From Streptomyces pinistramenti (GTDB lineage Bacteria; Actinomycetota; Actinomycetes; Streptomycetales; Streptomycetaceae): 64,000 bases of DNA. Positions 60,786 through 64,000 of this stretch are shown piece after piece. The stretch spans positions 56,352 to 120,351 of the forward strand of contig NZ_JAJCXB010000020.1 of the NCBI RefSeq assembly GCF_020564935.1, read 5' to 3'. The position numbers and the translations under genes were made by a program. The notes below the pieces were generated by a model. It was not told the DNA's origin. It was given only the letters and a program-made list of their open reading frames with translations, and did no database searches. Positions within the stretch are counted from its first letter, which is position 1, and each line of letters begins with the position of its first letter.

Positions 60786-60793
60786 ACTGCCGC

Positions 60794-60832
60794 GCGGCGG
60801 GGCCGGTTCGGGTATCGGACCGGCCCCGCCGC
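60794..60832 (+). terminator. hairpin between bioA and bioD
   Basis: Perfect 14-base GC arms (60794-60807 and 60819-60832) flank an 11-base loop, 9 bases after the bioA stop. It should reduce or stop read-through into bioD, which may then need its own promoter in 60833-60921. Confidence 0.8.
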
Positions 60833-60921
60833 CGCGGCGCGGTGCGCCACGCACCTGTTCCCTGGCTCCCCTTGTTCCCCTATCCCCTTGTTCCCCTCAA
60901 GACACAACTCGGAGGCGCGCC

Positions 60922-61623
60922 ATGACGGTGCTGTTCGTGACGGGCACGGGCACGGAGATCGGCAAGACCGTGACGACGGCAGCACTCGCGGCGGCCGCGC
61001 TCGCCCAGGGCCGCTCGGTGGCCGTGCTCAAACCCGCGCAGACCGGGGTGCGGACGGATGAACCCGGTGATGCCGCGGAGGTCGAGCGGCTGGCCGGCCC
61101 CGTGACCACGGCCGAACTGGGCCGCTTTCCCGAGCCGTTGGCGCCCGCGACGGCAGCCGCACGGGCCGGGATGACGCCGGTCCTGCCCCAGGACGTCGCG
61201 GAGGCGACAGCCGAACTGGCCGCTTCGCACGACCTGGTGCTGGTCGAGGGCGCCGGCGGCCTGCTGGTCCGCTTCGACGGGTCCGGCGGCACCCTCGCCG
61301 ACGCCGCGCGGCTCGCGGACGCGCCCGTCCTGATCGTCGCACCGGCCGGCCTGGGAACCCTCAACGCGACCGCGCTCACCGCGCTCGCCCTGCGCTCGTA
61401 CGGTCTCGACTGCCCCGGCGTGGTCATCGGCAGCTGGCCATCGGCGCCCGATCTGGCGTCCCGCTGCAATCTCGCCGATCTGCCGGACGCCGCCGGCGCT
61501 CCACTGCTCGGCGCCATTCCCGAGGGCGCAGGAAGCCTGCCGCCGCACGCGTTCCGAGCCGCGGCAAGGGACTGGCTGGCGCCGCTCCTCGGCGGCACGG
61601 ACGCCTTCCGGCTGCCGAGCTGA
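60922..61623 (+). CDS. bioD: dethiobiotin synthetase
   Basis: The 233-residue ATP enzyme closes the ureido ring of dethiobiotin from diaminononanoate and CO2. The P-loop is VTGTGTEIGKTVTTAA, the substrate Lys is in AVLKPAQTGV and the Mg/ATP site in DLVLVEGAGGLLVRF. The chain ends normally. ATG 60922 has GGAGG at 60911-60915. It completes the set bioF, bioA, bioD and bioB in this locus; the pimeloyl-making genes are not in the window. Confidence 0.95.
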   Translation: MTVLFVTGTGTEIGKTVTTAALAAAALAQGRSVAVLKPAQTGVRTDEPGDAAEVERLAGPVTTAELGRFPEPLAPATAAARAGMTPVLPQDVAEATAELAASHDLVLVEGAGGLLVRFDGSGGTLADAARLADAPVLIVAPAGLGTLNATALTALALRSYGLDCPGVVIGSWPSAPDLASRCNLADLPDAAGAPLLGAIPEGAGSLPPHAFRAAARDWLAPLLGGTDAFRLPS

Positions 61624-61712
61624 CCCGGCCCGCCGCACACCGTCCGGAGGCCGCCCGGAGCAATCCGCCGGACCACCCGCACCGCCCGGCGCGGCCCTGG
61701 CACACTCCCCGC

Positions 61713-62507
61713 ATGGTCGATGACGCGTACGCCGATCCCGGGCTCGCCGAGTGGTACGACACCCTCAACCCCTGGGGCGCGTCGGACGACTTCTACCTCG
61801 GCCTGGTGATGTCCGCGGGCGCCGTCCTGGACGTCGGCTGCGGTACGGGCGCGCTGCTGCACCGCGCCAGGGAACGCGGCCACCCGGGCAGGCTGTGCGG
61901 TCTCGACCCGGCCGCGGCGATGCTCGACCGGGCCCGTGCCTGTGGGCGTACCGGGATCGAGTGGGTATGCGGCGGCCTCGGCGACGGGCCCGGCCCCGCT
62001 GCGCTCCGCGGCTCCGGCCGGGGCGGCGGGTTCGACCTGATCGTGATGACCGGCCACGCCTTCCAGGTGCTGCTCGACGACGCAGCGCTGCGCGACGCGC
62101 TGGCGTTCGTGCGCGGCGCGCTCGCCGACGGCGGCCGGTTCGCGTTCGAGACCCGCCACCCGTCGGCGCGTCCGTGGGAACGGTGGGCCCCGGAGCACGC
62201 CGTCGAAGTGACCCGCCAGGACGGCGTCACCGGCCGCACCGAGCACCTGGTCGCAACGCCGGTCGAAGGCCAACTGGTGCGTTTCACGACCACCTTCACC
62301 ACATCCGACCGCGAACGGCCCCGCACCGGCCGCAGCACCCTGCGCTTCCTGCCGCCCGCCGCGCTGTCCGCGTTCCTGGCCGACGCGGGGCTGACGGCCG
62401 TGGAACAGTACGGCGACTGGGACCGCAGTCCGCTGACGGGGTCCAGCCCGGAGATCATCACGCTTGCCGCGGTCAGTCCAGGTCCGCGCCCTTCCGCTCC
62501 GGAATGA
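61713..62507 (+). CDS. class I SAM-dependent methyltransferase
   Basis: The 264-residue protein has the Rossmann-type methyltransferase fold: motif I VLDVGCGTGALLHRARERG, the acidic loop CGLDPAAAMLDRARA, motif II-like FDLIVMTGHAFQVLL and motif III GGRFAFETRHPS. The substrate is unknown; the fold resembles small-molecule methyltransferases. Conserved biotin genes upstream are separated by 89 bases, and BioC function (malonyl-ACP methylation) is not indicated by any specific motif. The last 35 bases overlap the end of the convergent permease gene. Confidence 0.85.
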   Translation: MVDDAYADPGLAEWYDTLNPWGASDDFYLGLVMSAGAVLDVGCGTGALLHRARERGHPGRLCGLDPAAAMLDRARACGRTGIEWVCGGLGDGPGPAALRGSGRGGGFDLIVMTGHAFQVLLDDAALRDALAFVRGALADGGRFAFETRHPSARPWERWAPEHAVEVTRQDGVTGRTEHLVATPVEGQLVRFTTTFTTSDRERPRTGRSTLRFLPPAALSAFLADAGLTAVEQYGDWDRSPLTGSSPEIITLAAVSPGPRPSAPE

Positions 62508-63783
62508 GGAACATCGCCGCCATGTCCAGAACGTAGAGGACGGCCAGCAGCCCGATCGCCTTCCGGAACCCGAACGACCCGGCGACCAGGGCGACCACCA
62601 GGGGCGCGCAACCGCCGACCCCGCGGCCGATGTTGAAGAGCACGTTCTGCGCGGTGGCACGGGCCTGCGTGGGGTACAGCTCGGCGATCAGCGCGCCGTA
62701 GCCGCCGGTCATGCCGTTGACGAAGGCACCCATCACCGCGCCGCCGATGAGCAGGGCCGTGGGGGTGGAGAGGGTGGCGTAGGCGAGGACGGTGAGGACC
62801 GCGCCGGCCTGGAAGATCCAGAAGGTGGGACGGCGGCCGATGCGGTCGGCGAGGTGACCGAACGCGAGGATGCCGCAGGCCATGCCGAGGACCGTGACGG
62901 CCGTCCAGGCACCGGACTTGGTGAGGCTGTAGCCGAACTGCCGGGACAGATAGCTCGGCAGCCAGGTCATGATGCCGTAGTAGCCGAAGTTCTGGACGGA
63001 CGTCAGGACGAGGACGCCGAGGGAAGCGCGGCGGGCCGCCGGGGTGCCGACGAGGCTGCGCAGCGGTGCGGTGGCAGGACGTTCACCGCCAGCGGCCTCG
63101 GTGAACGCGGCCGGCTCGTGCATGGTGCGGCGGAAGAGGAAGGCCGCCACGGCAGGCAGCACACCGAGGGCGAACAGGGCGCGCCATCCCCAGGTGTTGA
63201 TGACCGGAGCGGACACCAGGGCCGCGGCCAGGACGCCTGCCTGCCAGCCCAGGCCCACGTACGAGGTACCGCGGGCGCGCTTGCGGCTGGGGAAGGCTTC
63301 GGCGGCCAGCGCCATGCCGATGCCGAACTCGCCGCCGATGCCCGTACCGGCCAGGAAGCGGAAGATCGCGAGCTGGGTGAAGTCCTGGGACAGCGCGGTC
63401 AGTCCGGTGAAGACCGCGAACAGCACGATCGACCAGCTCAGCACCCGGATCCGGCCGAAACGGTCGGAGAGCACACCGAAGAACAAGCCGCCCACGACGC
63501 AGCCGATCAGCGTGAGCGTGGTGAGCGAGCCGGCCTGGGTCGACGTCAGATGCAGCCCGGCGGTGAGCGCGGAGAGCGCGAAGCTGAGGATGAGGAGGTC
63601 GAAGCCTTCGAGGCCGTAGCCGACGGCGGAGGCGACGACGGCCTTACGGGCGTACGCATCGGACCAGGCGGCACGGGGGCCTGCGGCGGCGGGCTCGGGC
63701 ACCGGCGCCGACTCGGCAGTTCCTTCCGTGGCCGTCGCGTCGGGGGCCGGCCGGTGTTCCGACGGCGAGGGGTGGTGGGGCAT
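62473..63783 (-). CDS. MFS permease, aromatic-acid/sialate:H+ symporter type
   Basis: The 436-residue membrane protein has about twelve hydrophobic segments. The motif GYGLEGFDLLILSFALSAL in helix 1, GVLSDRFGRIRVLSWSI after helix 2 and FLAGTGIGGEFGIGMALAAE in helix 4 place it in the MFS group that includes NanT- and PcaK-like carriers of organic acids. The first 35 residues are a Pro/Ala/Glu-rich, probably cytoplasmic tail. No catabolic gene is adjacent, so the cargo is unknown. ATG 63783 was accepted as the first codon. The end overlaps the convergent methyltransferase gene by 35 bases. Confidence 0.88.
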   Translation of the reverse strand: MPHHPSPSEHRPAPDATATEGTAESAPVPEPAAAGPRAAWSDAYARKAVVASAVGYGLEGFDLLILSFALSALTAGLHLTSTQAGSLTTLTLIGCVVGGLFFGVLSDRFGRIRVLSWSIVLFAVFTGLTALSQDFTQLAIFRFLAGTGIGGEFGIGMALAAEAFPSRKRARGTSYVGLGWQAGVLAAALVSAPVINTWGWRALFALGVLPAVAAFLFRRTMHEPAAFTEAAGGERPATAPLRSLVGTPAARRASLGVLVLTSVQNFGYYGIMTWLPSYLSRQFGYSLTKSGAWTAVTVLGMACGILAFGHLADRIGRRPTFWIFQAGAVLTVLAYATLSTPTALLIGGAVMGAFVNGMTGGYGALIAELYPTQARATAQNVLFNIGRGVGGCAPLVVALVAGSFGFRKAIGLLAVLYVLDMAAMFLIPERKGADLD

Positions 63784-64000
63784 ACGTCCTTCAGTCCTGC
63801 GTATGGGAGTTGCGGCCGTCCGGGAGAGGGTGAGGCCGGGGGTGTCTGTGGTGGCGGGGCGTGGCGGGGCAGGTTCTCGGGGGGCCGCGGACTTTGTGGG
63901 CGGTGCCGGTGGCCGGAGCGTGCGGGGGCGGCCGACGCGCCAGTTTAGGATGCGGCGCCGTTGCGTGCGTGCGGGCTTGTGGAGAGGGCGGTCGGGAGGG
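63784..64000. other. upstream region at the right edge, no gene seen
   Basis: These 217 bases hold the leader of the permease gene. No start or known motif is clear before the window ends. Confidence 0.5.

Noticed and set aside
61713..62507. Methyltransferase next to the bio genes as BioC
   Set aside because: No BioC-specific feature was seen; position alone is not enough, so it is left as a general methyltransferase.

Overview
The window looks like chromosomal DNA of a Streptomyces or close relative. Base composition is very high in G+C with strong third-position bias, GTG starts are common, and the gene content is typical of the group: a gamma-butyrolactone (A-factor type) locus, a subtilisin-inhibitor-like secreted inhibitor, a secreted S33 tripeptidyl aminopeptidase, MurT/GatD, urease without ureE, a membrane SpoIIE-type phosphatase and a c-di-AMP riboswitch. 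No rRNA, tRNA, CRISPR array, complete insertion sequence or replication origin was seen.

Layout. 0-4.4 kb: end of a GntR regulator, a nitrilase-family amidase, an MHS-type permease and a DUF2848 protein, with a GntR-type palindrome between the divergent genes. 3.4-6.7 kb: tdh-kbl-lysR, threonine catabolism. 6.8-15.5 kb: mixed metabolic genes (VOC protein, FGGY kinase, aldo/keto reductase, SpoIIE phosphatase, DinB protein), in which four genes carry single-base frameshifts. 15.5-18 kb: a DHA2-type exporter divergent from an XRE/MmyB-type regulator. 18-21.8 kb: a gamma-butyrolactone signalling locus (two ScbR/ArpA-like receptors, an AfsA-like synthase, an SDR reductase) with AT-rich palindromic operator-like sites. 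22-30 kb: accessory genes, including a drug-type MFS exporter fused to three carboxypeptidase-regulatory-like domains, and a P450. 30-35.2 kb: glyoxylate carboligase, an alpha/beta hydrolase, an acyl-CoA dehydrogenase with a divergent TetR. 35.2-40.5 kb: housekeeping genes (peptide deformylase, murT-gatD, pfkA, a CtaG-like protein). 40.5-42.8 kb: secreted protease inhibitor and secreted peptidase. 43.4-45.6 kb: an uncharacterised four-gene operon of Roadblock-like proteins and a DUF4388-like protein. 45.7-50.3 kb: ureABCFGD. 50.9-56.6 kb: secreted aminopeptidase, a Phd/YefM-type regulator divergent from clpP, an NlpC/P60 hydrolase under a ydaO riboswitch, a LysE/LysR pair and a HATPase. 56.9-61.6 kb: bioF divergent from bioB-bioA-bioD. 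61.7-64 kb: a methyltransferase and an MHS-like permease.

How the genes work together. tdh and kbl convert threonine to glycine and acetyl-CoA. murT and gatD amidate lipid II. The urease genes form one complete Ni-enzyme operon with its accessory proteins. bioF, bioA, bioD and bioB are the last four steps of biotin synthesis. In the gamma-butyrolactone locus a synthase, a candidate reductase and two receptors sit together around shared control sites. The strongest candidates for something new are the Roadblock/DUF4388 operon, which lacks the GTPase and kinase usually seen with such proteins; the Phd-clpP pair around one palindrome; and a PafBC-type (RecA-NDp) promoter driving a leaderless, possibly truncated reading frame. 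All calls rest on reading the sequence and recognising families; no database search was run.
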